The position numbers and the translations under genes are program-made. Of a stretch of DNA of 64,000 nucleotides, positions 15,729-25,798 are shown piece after piece; within the stretch, counting starts at the first letter, position 1, and every line of letters starts with the position of its first letter. The DNA comes from G963665925 sp963678925 (GTDB taxonomy: Bacteria > Bacillota > Clostridia > Peptostreptococcales > Acidaminobacteraceae): contig OY787533.1 of NCBI GenBank assembly GCA_963678925.1, positions 2,790,001 through 2,854,000 on the forward strand, read 5' to 3'. The notes beneath the pieces were generated by a model. The model was not told where the DNA came from. It made no database searches and worked only from the letters and a program-made list of their open reading frames with translations.

Positions 15729-18700
15729 ATGATTGAATTCATCTTGGGGAAATGCGGTTCGGGAAAGAGCCACCGTGTTTTACAGGAGATGTCGCACGCC
15801 TATGACAAGAATAGAACAGACCATTTGATACTTATAATTCCAGAGCAGTATTCTCTTGAAGCCAGTGCGGACTTCATGGACAAAATGGGAAATGAAGGTC
15901 ACATACATCTGGACGTACTCAGCTTTAAAAGGCTTGCACACCGTGTTTTTGAACAGACGGGCATGACGGACCGTGTTCAGATCAACGACCTTGGCAAGAC
16001 CATGCTTCTGAGACATATTTTTTCAAAGCATGCCGAATCGCTGAAGGTTTACGGAAAGATGGCCGGCCGGAATGGCTTTATGGAGTCCTTCAATGGGCTC
16101 ATAGCCGAACTGAAACGTGCCCAGATTTCGGAGGAAAGCCTTGAGCGGCAGATTGAAGGCATGGAAGACAGCCTGATTCGAAGAAAGCTGGAAGACATTG
16201 TCCTCCTCTATAGTGCCTTTGAAGGTCAGATGCAGCTTTCCTACTTCGATGACGAAGATGTGCTTAATCTGCTCATAGAGAAAATGGATGAAGCCCATTT
16301 CCTCAAAGGGGCAAAGGTGTGGATCGATGGCTTCAATGGATTCACCCAGCAGGAATATGCTGTGCTTAGAAAGCTGATGGCACATGTGCCGGAAGTGACC
16401 TTTGCCTTTACCTATGCGGAAGATGCACTGGGTCAACCGCTGGATGTTTTTGAATCTACAGCCAAGACACTCAGGACACTTGAGCATGCGGCTGAAGCGC
16501 TTGAAGTGAAAACAAACAGGTCCTTTATGAAAGAACGGGCGGAAGTTGGAGCCCGCGCTAAAGTCATCGAAGCCGTTTCCAGAGCACTTTTTACATATCC
16601 GCTGGAGACCTTTGAGCGAACCGGTGGCTGTATTGAGCTTGCGGCCTGTCAGTCGCGCCACATTGAAATTGAGCGTGTTGGCAGAGGCATTGTTCAGCTT
16701 GCAAGGGAAAAGGGGTACGAATGGCGTGACATAGCAGTTGTAACACCTCAAATCGGGGACTATGCAATGCATGTAAAACGCATATTTACAGCAATGAACA
16801 TTCCCTTTTTCCTCGATGAGAAGCGCAGTGTCATGAATCATCCCCTTGTCCAGTATCTGATGGGGATTCTAAAGTTTTTTGCCTATGGGTACAGATATGA
16901 AGATGCTTTCAGAATACTCAAGTCCGGACTCACGCTTCTCGATGATGACCAGGTACAGGTTCTTGAAAACTATGTTCTTGGCTATGGCATAAAGCACGGT
17001 GCCTGGTGGAAACCGTTTTACAAGGGTCCCGAGGACGTGGCGGCTGAAGCAGAGGCTATTCGACTCGAATGGATTGAGACATTTGAAGGATTTCGCAAGG
17101 GCTTGAAGAAATCGAAGACAGTTGAGGGCCTTGCCAAAAATCTCTTCGAGCATATTGAGGGTGTAAAACTGCACGAGCGGTTGACCGAGCACACTGAAAT
17201 GCTGTTTGAGCGGGGACTCCTCGATCAGGCAAATGAGTCCGCACAGGTTTGGAATGCGACACTTGAAATTCTGGACCAGCTTGTTGAGCTGATTGGTGGG
17301 GATGAAACGGATATCAAAGCTTTCGTCAAGCTGATGGAAACAGGTTTTGCGTCAACAGAAGTCGGAATCATACCACCAGCCAAGGACAGAGTGCTCATTG
17401 GAAGTATGGAGCGGAGCAGAAGCCATGATATCAAGGCACTTTTTGTGGTGGGTGTGAATGATGGAAACCTTCCCATGACAGGGGACAGCGGCGGCATTTT
17501 AAGCGACGCGGACAAGATGGTCTTGAAGGCGTCTGGCCTTGCGCTGAAATCTGATTACGAGACACTTTCTCTGGAAGAACAGCTTTCCGTCTATCAGGCC
17601 TTGTGTAAACCGTCAGAAAGACTTTACATAAGTTACGCAATGAGTGATGCAGATGGAAAGGCACTGCGTCCATCTGTCTATTTCGAACGTCTGAAGTCCA
17701 TTTTAAAGGGTGCCAAGGTGCAGATGGAGCTGGCAATATCGGACAAGGAACCTATGCGTTATGTTGCTACTCCAGAATCAACCCTGCAGGCGCTTATTGA
17801 ACACAAGCGAAATATGCTGGACGGTGGAAAGACAGACGCCTTCTGGGACACACTTGAAAAGTGGTATAAGCAGGACGAGACCTACGGGCCACGCTACAGG
17901 TCAATTGAGTCGGGCTATTTTCATAAGAATCAGGTTGCTTCAATTGGAAAATCCCTTGCGGGAAAGCTGTATGGCGCACCCCTTAGAAGCAGCGTCAGCC
18001 GATTTGAAAAATACGTGCAGTGTCCGTTTGCGCACTTTGTTTCCTATGGACTCAAACCTGAAGAGCGCAAGCTCTATCAGATTGAATTGCCAGACCTTGG
18101 AACCATTTATCATGAATCGGTAGAGCGGTTCAGTCATATGCTGGACAAGGAGAAACTCGACTGGCGTACCCTTGATAAAGGTGACAGCGATAGGATCATC
18201 GAGGGGATTATTGATGAGGTGGCGCAGACCTATGGGCACGATATTTTTAAGGCATCCAGCAGGTATGCCTATTTAATCAAGCGGATCAAGCGGGTTGGGA
18301 GACGGGCCGCCTGGACCATGACCCGCCAAATCAAGTCGGGGAGCTTCACGCCATCGGCCTATGAGCTGGCTTTTCGTGAAAATGGCGGTGCGGAAAGTGT
18401 TCCGCCAATTCTGCTTGAGCTACCTGGCGGTGATACGATTCTTCTTGAAGGACGCATTGACAGAATCGACGTTTTTGAGGATGGCAAGACCAAGTCAGTC
18501 AAGATTGTGGACTACAAATCGGGCAGCCGGCGTTTTCATCTTTCAGACGTCTTCTACGGCCTTCAAATACAGCTTGTGGTTTATCTGGACGCAGTCATTC
18601 AAAATGCCCACTATCTCAAGGTGGACGGCCTGGTTCCCGGGGGAATATTTTACTTCAAGATTGATGACCCCATGGTTGAGTCCGATGCCTACAATCCTGA

Positions 18701-19154
18701 AAACATTGAGACGCAAATCAGTCAGGCGCTGAAGATGGACGGCCTGGTCGTAAAGGACATCAATGTCATGCGTGCCATGGATGCGGCGCTTGCACCCGGT
18801 ACAAAATCCGATGTGATTCCAGCTGAAATCAAGCAGGATGGAACGGTGTCGTCGCGCTCTTCAGCTATTGAAGCCGATGATTTCAAGCTGCTCATGGACC
18901 ATGTGCGCCAGCTGATGACCGAGATCGGACAGGAAATCGTAGGTGGAAAAATCAAGATAGATCCGTGCAAATACAGCGGGGTGACCTCTTGCGATTATTG
19001 TCCTTACAGGGGCATATGTCAGTTTGACCAGCTGTTTGAAAATAACAGGTATCGATATATGAAGAAAAAGAAGAACGATGAAGTGCTTGAAGAACTGCGT
19101 CAGAATGCGGGTGAAAGCGGAAAGGTGGATGAAGATGCCAAAGTGGACAGCTGA
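15729..19154 (+). CDS. addB: ATP-dependent helicase/deoxyribonuclease subunit B
   Basis: 1141 residues, usual length. AddB is the Chi-scanning and 5'-strand nuclease subunit of AddAB, which resects double-strand breaks for RecA. Seen: the N-terminal Walker A (ILGKCGSGKS), the C-terminal RecB-type nuclease motif (VKIVDYKSGS), and four Cys of the family's Fe-S clasp (Cys765 in YVQCPF; Cys1080, Cys1088, Cys1091 in CKYSGVTSCDYCPYRG). The ATG at 15729 has GAGGTGA at proper spacing, better than the GTG at 15720. It overlaps addA by 20 bases. Confidence 0.96.
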   Translation: MIEFILGKCGSGKSHRVLQEMSHAYDKNRTDHLILIIPEQYSLEASADFMDKMGNEGHIHLDVLSFKRLAHRVFEQTGMTDRVQINDLGKTMLLRHIFSKHAESLKVYGKMAGRNGFMESFNGLIAELKRAQISEESLERQIEGMEDSLIRRKLEDIVLLYSAFEGQMQLSYFDDEDVLNLLIEKMDEAHFLKGAKVWIDGFNGFTQQEYAVLRKLMAHVPEVTFAFTYAEDALGQPLDVFESTAKTLRTLEHAAEALEVKTNRSFMKERAEVGARAKVIEAVSRALFTYPLETFERTGGCIELAACQSRHIEIERVGRGIVQLAREKGYEWRDIAVVTPQIGDYAMHVKRIFTAMNIPFFLDEKRSVMNHPLVQYLMGILKFFAYGYRYEDAFRILKSGLTLLDDDQVQVLENYVLGYGIKHGAWWKPFYKGPEDVAAEAEAIRLEWIETFEGFRKGLKKSKTVEGLAKNLFEHIEGVKLHERLTEHTEMLFERGLLDQANESAQVWNATLEILDQLVELIGGDETDIKAFVKLMETGFASTEVGIIPPAKDRVLIGSMERSRSHDIKALFVVGVNDGNLPMTGDSGGILSDADKMVLKASGLALKSDYETLSLEEQLSVYQALCKPSERLYISYAMSDADGKALRPSVYFERLKSILKGAKVQMELAISDKEPMRYVATPESTLQALIEHKRNMLDGGKTDAFWDTLEKWYKQDETYGPRYRSIESGYFHKNQVASIGKSLAGKLYGAPLRSSVSRFEKYVQCPFAHFVSYGLKPEERKLYQIELPDLGTIYHESVERFSHMLDKEKLDWRTLDKGDSDRIIEGIIDEVAQTYGHDIFKASSRYAYLIKRIKRVGRRAAWTMTRQIKSGSFTPSAYELAFRENGGAESVPPILLELPGGDTILLEGRIDRIDVFEDGKTKSVKIVDYKSGSRRFHLSDVFYGLQIQLVVYLDAVIQNAHYLKVDGLVPGGIFYFKIDDPMVESDAYNPENIETQISQALKMDGLVVKDINVMRAMDAALAPGTKSDVIPAEIKQDGTVSSRSSAIEADDFKLLMDHVRQLMTEIGQEIVGGKIKIDPCKYSGVTSCDYCPYRGICQFDQLFENNRYRYMKKKKNDEVLEELRQNAGESGKVDEDAKVDS

Positions 19155-22100
19155 GCAGCAAGAGGCAATTGAGAGTCGCGGTTCTAATCTGCTGGTCTCA
19201 GCCGCTGCGGGTTCTGGAAAGACAGCAGTACTCGTTGAACGCATTATCAAACTTGTCATCGAAGATGGCATCGACATTGACAGGCTTCTCGTTGTGACCT
19301 TTACCAATGCGGCGGCGGGGGAAATGCGAGACCGTGTCATGGGGGCGCTTTCTGACAAGCTTAAGGATAAGTCCGTTGATGAAGCATTTATCAGAAGACA
19401 GATCAGTCTGGTGCACAGAGCGCATATTACAACGGTGCATGCCTTCTGTATTCACGTAGTCAGACATTATTTCTATGAAATAGATCTGGACCCGTCGTTC
19501 AGAATCGGGGACACTGCAGAGCTGAGACTCATGCTAGAGTCAGCCCTTGAAGATGTGATGGAAGAAGCCTATGATGCCCAGAGCGATACATTTTACAATC
19601 TGGTGGAATCTTATGGCAGCAATAGGTCTGATGAAGGTCTCAAAGAACTTGTCATGAAACTGTACTTTTTCATACAGAGTCAGCCGGAGCCGCTGGCATG
19701 GCTGAATGGACAATCAGATAACTATACAGAAAGCGAAAAGCTCGAAGGCAGCATGTGGATGCAGGCCTTCCTAAACATCGTTAAAGATGATTTGAATATG
19801 GCATTAGAGGTTGTTTATGAAGGCATGCGCCTCTGTCAGCTGCCGGATGGTCCTGGGGCCTACATGCCTGCATTTGAAGCGGACATGCGGGTCGTAAGAG
19901 TCCTTCAGCTTGCTGCTGATGAAGGCTTCCATGCCCTCTATGCGGCCTTCGATGAAATCAGCTATGCCCGTCTTCCGAGAATGAAGAAAGAGGAAAAGGC
20001 CACAGCCAATCCGGACCTCGTCGATGCTGCGAAGGAAATGCGAGACTTCTTTAAGAAAAAGCTGGTCACTCCAGTGCGGGATATGGTGCTGAGAAAAGAC
20101 CTGAAGCGGCATGGTGAGGAGCTGGAAACACTGAATCCGGTCATGCGTTCTCTCGCTGAAATTGTGGGCAGGCTCCACCATAGGTTTATGGCGGACAAGC
20201 GTGAAAAGAATCTTCTCGATTTCAATGACCTGGAGCATTTTACAATAGCCATACTTAAAAATAAGGATATAGCTGCGGATTTCAGAAACCAGTTCAAGTA
20301 TATTTTTCTTGATGAATATCAGGACTCCAATATTGTTCAAGAGACCATCATCAACAGTATCAGACGTGACGACAACCTCTTCCTGGTGGGAGATGTGAAG
20401 CAGAGTATCTATCGGTTCAGACTTGCTGATCCAACCCTGTTTTTAGACAAGTACCGGACCTACACCAAGGAAGCCGGCGCTCAAAACAGGCGTATTGACC
20501 TTGCGCGAAACTTCCGTTCCAGACCCCAGATCCTTCACGGAATCAACTATATTTTTGAAAGACTCATGTCTGAAGGATTTGGCGAAATGGCCTATGATGA
20601 AGATGCAAAGCTGAATCCCGGTTTTGAGTTTATGGAAACGGGCGGTGTCCCCCTTGAAGTCATTGCAATAGATTCAGGCGCTGAGGATGCACTGGATGAC
20701 CCTGATCTTCTGGAAATGAAAAAGGTGGAGCTGGAGGCCCATGCGGTCGCTCAGAAGGCGAAGCAATTAATTGGAACACAAATTTATGACCCCAAAAAGA
20801 ACCTGGTGCGCACGGCGCGGTTCAAGGATATTGTCGTTCTGCTTCGTGCGACCCGTGCGTGGTCAGGCGTGTTTTCTGATGTCTTTTCAGAGTATGGCCT
20901 GCCTCTTTTTACAGATATGGGCGGTGGGTATTTTGAATCTCTTGAAGTGGAGATATTCATGGCACTCCTTAAGATCATTGATAACAGCTATCAGGATTTG
21001 CCGCTGATTACCGTGCTGCGTTCGCCACTAGGAGGATTTTCTGTAGATGAGCTGATTCAGATTCGTCTCTATGAGAAGGATAGAGCCTATTATGAGGCTT
21101 TGTTTGCCGTGGCTCAGGAAGAGAGTGCACTTGGCATGAAGGCCCGCGCCTTCATTGAGAAAATAAAGGTGTGGCGCGAGAATGAGCGCATTTGGGCGCT
21201 TGACACCTTCCTGTGGAATGTCATGACTGAATCGGGCTTCTATTACTACGCTGGTGCCATGCAAGGGGGGACGTCAAGACAGGCCAACCTTCGACTGATG
21301 GTTGATAAGGCCGGTCAGTTTGAGACCCTGGGTTCTGGCGGTCTCTTTGAGTTCATTGCCTTCTTTGAAAAACTCAAGGATTCAAGCTCTGACATGGGAA
21401 CTGCTTCGATCATAAGTGAAGGGGAAGATGTCATTCGCCTGATGAGTATTCATAAGTCAAAGGGCCTTGAGTTCCCAATCGTCATTCTGGCGGGTGCTGG
21501 AAAGCAGTTCAATTTGAGAGACACCTACGATAAGGTCCTGCTTCACAAGACCTATGGTGTCGGACTCAAGTTCATCGATCCTGACAAGCGCTACTATAGC
21601 GAAAGCCTTCCTCAAATGGTCATGAAGCGCCAACTCAAGCTTGAAAGTCTTGCAGAGGAAATGCGCATACTTTATGTTGCACTCACACGTGCGGTGGACA
21701 GGCTGGTTATTGTAGGGTCAACAGGGCGTTTTGAGTCTGACAGCAAGCGCTGGTGCAGGGGACCGTCCGTATTCAATCTCTCTTCGGGCAAGTCCTATCT
21801 TGACTGGATCATGTCTGTTCTGAGCAGGCATCCGGATGGCGCGGAGATTCGCGCATACAGTGCCGCGCCGATTTTTGGAGATGCCAAGGATGGCGACTGC
21901 AGCTGGACGGTTCAGTTTGCCAGAAAGGACACACTTCTGACAGCAGGCTTGTCAGATCCTCTGATTTCCCCTGAGCTGGAATCGCGTGAAAGCAGTGAAG
22001 GCATGACTGTTTCAGATGCAAAGGCGAGCATACCTGAATGGACTGAGGAAATCGACAGGCGACTCAACTGGGAATATCCGCTGGCTGACTATGTGAACAT

Positions 22101-22710
22101 GCCCTTCAAGGTGTCAGTTTCTGATCTGAAAAGAGCAGCAGCAACCAGCATAGAGACTTCTAGTGTTCATATTCCAGCACTTGTTCCAAAGCCGAAGTTT
22201 CTAACTGAAAAAACCAGAAAGTCAGGTGCGGAAATTGGAACACTTCACCACTTTGTCATGCAGCATATTGATTTTAACGGGGATTTGACTGAGACGGGCA
22301 TTCAGGCTCAGGTCAGCAAAATGATTCTGTTGAATTTAATAGATGCCGATGATGAAAAGTACATTAAGTCTCTTGATATCGCCCGGTTCTTTGAAACAGA
22401 ACTCGGCAGACGACTTCTGGCTTCAAAATACGTTTACCGGGAAGTGCCCTTCATACTCAGCAAGGAAATCGGTGGGAGCCGCACGATGGTTCAGGGGATT
22501 ATCGACTGTTATTTCGAAGAAGAGGATGGGCTGGTTGTTCTTGACTATAAGACGGACTATACGGGAAGAGCAGGCCTTGAGTCAATTGCGGCGAATTACC
22601 GGGTGCAGGTTGAGATTTATACAGAGGCGCTTCAGAAACTGATTGGAAAACCCGTTAAGGGGACGTATCTCTATTTCTTTGACGCAGGCGAAAGTGTGAT
22701 GATAGAATAA
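19135..22710 (+). CDS. addA: ATP-dependent helicase/nuclease subunit A
   Basis: 1191 residues. UvrD-like superfamily 1A helicase with a C-terminal RecB nuclease domain. Visible: Q-motif region (WTAEQQEAIE), Walker A (SAAAGSGKTAVLVERI), Walker B (FLDEYQDSN), a later helicase motif MRILYVALTRAVDRL, and the nuclease motif VLDYKTDY near the C-terminus. The ATG at 19135 is supported by AAGGTGG and lies inside the end of addB, so translation is coupled. The pair is the Firmicutes counterpart of RecBCD. Confidence 0.97.
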   Translation: MPKWTAEQQEAIESRGSNLLVSAAAGSGKTAVLVERIIKLVIEDGIDIDRLLVVTFTNAAAGEMRDRVMGALSDKLKDKSVDEAFIRRQISLVHRAHITTVHAFCIHVVRHYFYEIDLDPSFRIGDTAELRLMLESALEDVMEEAYDAQSDTFYNLVESYGSNRSDEGLKELVMKLYFFIQSQPEPLAWLNGQSDNYTESEKLEGSMWMQAFLNIVKDDLNMALEVVYEGMRLCQLPDGPGAYMPAFEADMRVVRVLQLAADEGFHALYAAFDEISYARLPRMKKEEKATANPDLVDAAKEMRDFFKKKLVTPVRDMVLRKDLKRHGEELETLNPVMRSLAEIVGRLHHRFMADKREKNLLDFNDLEHFTIAILKNKDIAADFRNQFKYIFLDEYQDSNIVQETIINSIRRDDNLFLVGDVKQSIYRFRLADPTLFLDKYRTYTKEAGAQNRRIDLARNFRSRPQILHGINYIFERLMSEGFGEMAYDEDAKLNPGFEFMETGGVPLEVIAIDSGAEDALDDPDLLEMKKVELEAHAVAQKAKQLIGTQIYDPKKNLVRTARFKDIVVLLRATRAWSGVFSDVFSEYGLPLFTDMGGGYFESLEVEIFMALLKIIDNSYQDLPLITVLRSPLGGFSVDELIQIRLYEKDRAYYEALFAVAQEESALGMKARAFIEKIKVWRENERIWALDTFLWNVMTESGFYYYAGAMQGGTSRQANLRLMVDKAGQFETLGSGGLFEFIAFFEKLKDSSSDMGTASIISEGEDVIRLMSIHKSKGLEFPIVILAGAGKQFNLRDTYDKVLLHKTYGVGLKFIDPDKRYYSESLPQMVMKRQLKLESLAEEMRILYVALTRAVDRLVIVGSTGRFESDSKRWCRGPSVFNLSSGKSYLDWIMSVLSRHPDGAEIRAYSAAPIFGDAKDGDCSWTVQFARKDTLLTAGLSDPLISPELESRESSEGMTVSDAKASIPEWTEEIDRRLNWEYPLADYVNMPFKVSVSDLKRAAATSIETSSVHIPALVPKPKFLTEKTRKSGAEIGTLHHFVMQHIDFNGDLTETGIQAQVSKMILLNLIDADDEKYIKSLDIARFFETELGRRLLASKYVYREVPFILSKEIGGSRTMVQGIIDCYFEEEDGLVVLDYKTDYTGRAGLESIAANYRVQVEIYTEALQKLIGKPVKGTYLYFFDAGESVMIE

Positions 22711-22734
22711 TTCGTGTAAAAATCGAATTTTTTC
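22709..22734 (+). terminator. Weak intrinsic terminator after addA
   Basis: Six-base stem AATTCG (22709-22714) / CGAATT (22724-22729) with a following TTTT. It overlaps the addA stop codon and is AT-rich, so partial read-through into the lipoprotein gene is plausible. Confidence 0.4.
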
Positions 22735-22804
22735 ACAGAAGAAACATAAATGCCTGTTATACTGTATATGTGAAGTTGCAGTGCGGATGTCAACGGAGGA
22801 CGTC

Positions 22805-24277
22805 ATGAAGAGACTAATTATTGCCCTTGTTCTCCTTGGGTTAATGGCGACAGGCTGTGTGCCGGCTCAGAAGGAAGAACCGGAAAACTCAAGGGAACAG
22901 ATTGATGTTGAAATAGATGTACCAAAGGAAGAGGATGCGACGCCGGCCATTCAGGATGAAAAGGCGGTGATGGAGGCCTTCAACACCCTTGTTGAAGACT
23001 CTGTTGTTCCAAAGGAACTGGACGCATTTTTAAATAAGCATATCAGCAATCTTGGTATTGAAAGTGCGAATAAGGCCCTGGTCTCCTATTTGGATGCCGT
23101 TCTGCAGTTTGCTGGACGGGAGGATACTGGTGTCTTCGAGAAAAACTATCAGGCTTATTTGTCTAAGCTGGAAGATAATGAAATAACACGTGAAACCATT
23201 GCGGGTCTTGAAAATGAGCCGCTGTCAGAGGAAGCGAACTGGCTGTACGACAACGGGCTGTGCATAGAGCCTGTTGGAGACCGTTTTGTTGTTGCAATAG
23301 ATTTCGAGACGCTTCTGAAGAAGTATGGAAATGAAATTGGAGAAGATATCAAATCCTATATCGAGCTGGAAGCTCAAATGCTGAAGTCTCGGCAGGATTA
23401 CAGATCACTGGATGGTTTGAATCATATTGCACAGCTCATAGTTGAACATGATCGCTATCTGAAAGATTTTCCAAACAGTATGGTGAGAAATCAAATATAC
23501 GCCCATAGAAACTGGCTGCGCGATCTCTATTTCGTACGTAGTGCAGAGGGTGGTGGCCCACTTGGTGGTTCTGGTGAAATTCCTGTATTTGAGAGCTTTG
23601 CCGATGTCGTTGAGTTTTACCCAGGCTCAGTGCTTGAGGGGATGACGCAGCGCTATATGGAAATGTGGGGCACAGACAAGAACGTGCCTTCTGAACTGCG
23701 CACTGCCTATGTCACCTTCTATGATTTGGCCTTTAAGGATACGGCAATTACCCTTGATCAAGGTGTCACCTTGAAGGGGAGGGTCTATCCCAAGCTTGGG
23801 AATGTTGCGGCGGCGGACTTGCTCAATCAGAAGATGCAGTCAGGGGCTGATGGCTTGTTTGAAGCCTATAGCGCACCTGATATGATAGACTGGGAGATTC
23901 TTCAAAGCTATGATGTGGTCTATCTGGATCAGAGCCGAATTTCAGTCGTTTTTGTCATTGACCTGATCAATCCCAAATACCCGCGCCTATCCATGCGGGA
24001 TATGAAGGCTTCTACATATGACCTTGAGACGGGAGACCAGCTCTTGCTGGTGGATATCCTGCCGACAGAGGAGGAATCAGAGGTACATCTTCTTGCAGAT
24101 GTTAAGGCCTTTGCAGACTCACAAGGCTATGGTCTCGGCGCTCTCGACAACACGTTCGAAAATGCATATCAGATGGAAGACGGCATTGTGGTGTATACAC
24201 CGAACAATCATCTTGGAAACAGCGCAAGCAAACTATTCATTCCGTCTGAGCAAATTGAGGACTGGATTGACGAATAG
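22805..24277 (+). CDS. Predicted lipoprotein of unknown function, 490 aa
   Basis: The N-terminus is a lipoprotein signal peptide (MKRLIIALVLLGLMATGC, lipobox ending ATG-C), followed by an acidic linker rich in Glu, Asp and Pro. The mature part alternates helical segments (about 50-230) with a more mixed C-terminal domain containing VVFVIDLINPKYPRLSMRD. I recognise no domain. The start at 22805 follows ACGGAGGA. It sits between addAB and sbcDC, and a hairpin terminator follows. Its placement among repair genes may be incidental. Confidence 0.75.
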   Translation: MKRLIIALVLLGLMATGCVPAQKEEPENSREQIDVEIDVPKEEDATPAIQDEKAVMEAFNTLVEDSVVPKELDAFLNKHISNLGIESANKALVSYLDAVLQFAGREDTGVFEKNYQAYLSKLEDNEITRETIAGLENEPLSEEANWLYDNGLCIEPVGDRFVVAIDFETLLKKYGNEIGEDIKSYIELEAQMLKSRQDYRSLDGLNHIAQLIVEHDRYLKDFPNSMVRNQIYAHRNWLRDLYFVRSAEGGGPLGGSGEIPVFESFADVVEFYPGSVLEGMTQRYMEMWGTDKNVPSELRTAYVTFYDLAFKDTAITLDQGVTLKGRVYPKLGNVAAADLLNQKMQSGADGLFEAYSAPDMIDWEILQSYDVVYLDQSRISVVFVIDLINPKYPRLSMRDMKASTYDLETGDQLLLVDILPTEEESEVHLLADVKAFADSQGYGLGALDNTFENAYQMEDGIVVYTPNNHLGNSASKLFIPSEQIEDWIDE

Positions 24278-24319
24278 AAGCGCCTGAATCAGACATGCAA
24301 TATCAATACTTAATCAATG

Positions 24320-24365
24320 TCCCACGATAACTTGCGTCAAGCAAACCATTCGTGGGATTATTTTA
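24320..24365 (+). terminator. Intrinsic terminator after the lipoprotein gene
   Basis: Stem TCCCACGA (24320-24327) / TCGTGGGA (24350-24357), a small inner CTTG-cgt-CAAG hairpin in the loop, then TTATTTTAT. The rest of the 24366-24538 gap shows no further recognisable feature. Confidence 0.8.
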
Positions 24366-24538
24366 TGCGTAACTGCTGAGTGGGTTCCAATTTAGTGCAG
24401 GTGTTCTCAAACTTTATGGACATTCTAAAGAAATCAAAAGGGCATTTCATACAGCGTATCGAAATAGTTCTATATGGAACAGAAAAATGGATTGCAGTGC
24501 CATGCGTGAAATCTTAAAAAGAGGAAGGAATAACTCGA

Positions 24539-25798
24539 ATGAAGGTACTTCACACTTCGGACTGGCACCTTGGAAAGCATCTTGAAGGGTTCAGCCGATT
24601 AGAGGAACAGAAATTTTTTCTGGAAGAGTTATGTGCAATATGCTCAGAGCGGGAGATTGATATGGTCATCATTGCCGGTGACGTCTTTGATACGAGCAAT
24701 CCTCCTGCTCAAGCGGAAAAACTCTACTATGAATATATAAAGAAGCTCTCAGACAATGGAAGGCGCCCTGTGATCGCCATTGCCGGGAATCATGACAGTC
24801 CCGACCGCATACAGGCAGCTTGGCCCCTTGCACGGGAACAGGCCATCCTGCTTGCTGGAAATCCTAAAATTGAAGGATACAGCGGTCCTTTTGGACAGCA
24901 CACCATCAAATGGCTTGGAAGCAATGTCTATGAAATCCTGATAGAGGGTTCGGCCGTGCGCGTGGGTCTTTTGCCGTATCCATCTGAAAGACGGCTGGGA
25001 GAAATCATGGGTGATACCGATGATGAAACGCTGAAACAGGCAAGCTACACAGAGCGGTTAAGACATATTTTTTCGGAAATGGACGAGAAGTTCGATGCAT
25101 CAATGCTCAATATTGCCGTCAGTCACATATTTGTCATGGGCGGTCAGACTTCAGAGTCCGAACGTCCGATTCAAATTGGGGGAACTCTGGTTGTTGATCC
25201 TCAAGATTTGGCCCATAAGGCGGACTACATTGCTCTTGGACATCTTCATAGACCGCAGCAGGTTAAGCACGCACCGGTCCCAACAATTTACTCGGGAGCG
25301 CCACTGCAGTACAGCAGAAGTGAGTTGGCCTATTCAAAGTCTGTACATGTGATCGAGAAGACAGAGGGTGTTCTTAACATGGAAGAGGTCATGCTTTCGT
25401 TGAGAAAACCCATTGAAGTGTGGCGGTGTGATGGCGTTCAGGAGGCATTTGAAAAATGTGAGAAGAACAGAGACAGAAATGTCTGGGTGTACCTTGAGGT
25501 CAAAACCAGCGAAATTATTTCGCAGTCAGACATTAAAGCGCTCAAGGAACTTCGGCCAGATCTTCTAAGCATCATGCCCATCATCGACAATCAAAAGGAA
25601 ACACTTGTCGACGAGAAACCGGAGGAGAAGAGCTTTGAGCATTTATTCGGAGAATACTATGAACAGGTACGTGGTGTAAAGCCAGGTGAAGATGTGCTGA
25701 AGCTCCTAGGCAGCATATTGAATGAAGAGGTGGAAGATGAAGCCGATAAAGCTGACCATAGCTGGGTTGAACAGCTATATAGAGAAACAGACAATTGA
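24539..25798 (+). CDS. sbcD: Exonuclease subunit SbcD (Mre11-like)
   Basis: A 419-residue Mn-dependent phosphoesterase nuclease that works with SbcC on hairpins and protein-blocked DNA ends. Calcineurin-like metal motifs: DWHLGK, GDVFD, GNHD, and VSHIF followed by GHLH. A C-terminal SbcD capping region follows. The start ATG has AGAGGAAGGA about 8-10 bases upstream. It overlaps sbcC by 62 bases. Confidence 0.96.
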   Translation: MKVLHTSDWHLGKHLEGFSRLEEQKFFLEELCAICSEREIDMVIIAGDVFDTSNPPAQAEKLYYEYIKKLSDNGRRPVIAIAGNHDSPDRIQAAWPLAREQAILLAGNPKIEGYSGPFGQHTIKWLGSNVYEILIEGSAVRVGLLPYPSERRLGEIMGDTDDETLKQASYTERLRHIFSEMDEKFDASMLNIAVSHIFVMGGQTSESERPIQIGGTLVVDPQDLAHKADYIALGHLHRPQQVKHAPVPTIYSGAPLQYSRSELAYSKSVHVIEKTEGVLNMEEVMLSLRKPIEVWRCDGVQEAFEKCEKNRDRNVWVYLEVKTSEIISQSDIKALKELRPDLLSIMPIIDNQKETLVDEKPEEKSFEHLFGEYYEQVRGVKPGEDVLKLLGSILNEEVEDEADKADHSWVEQLYRETDN

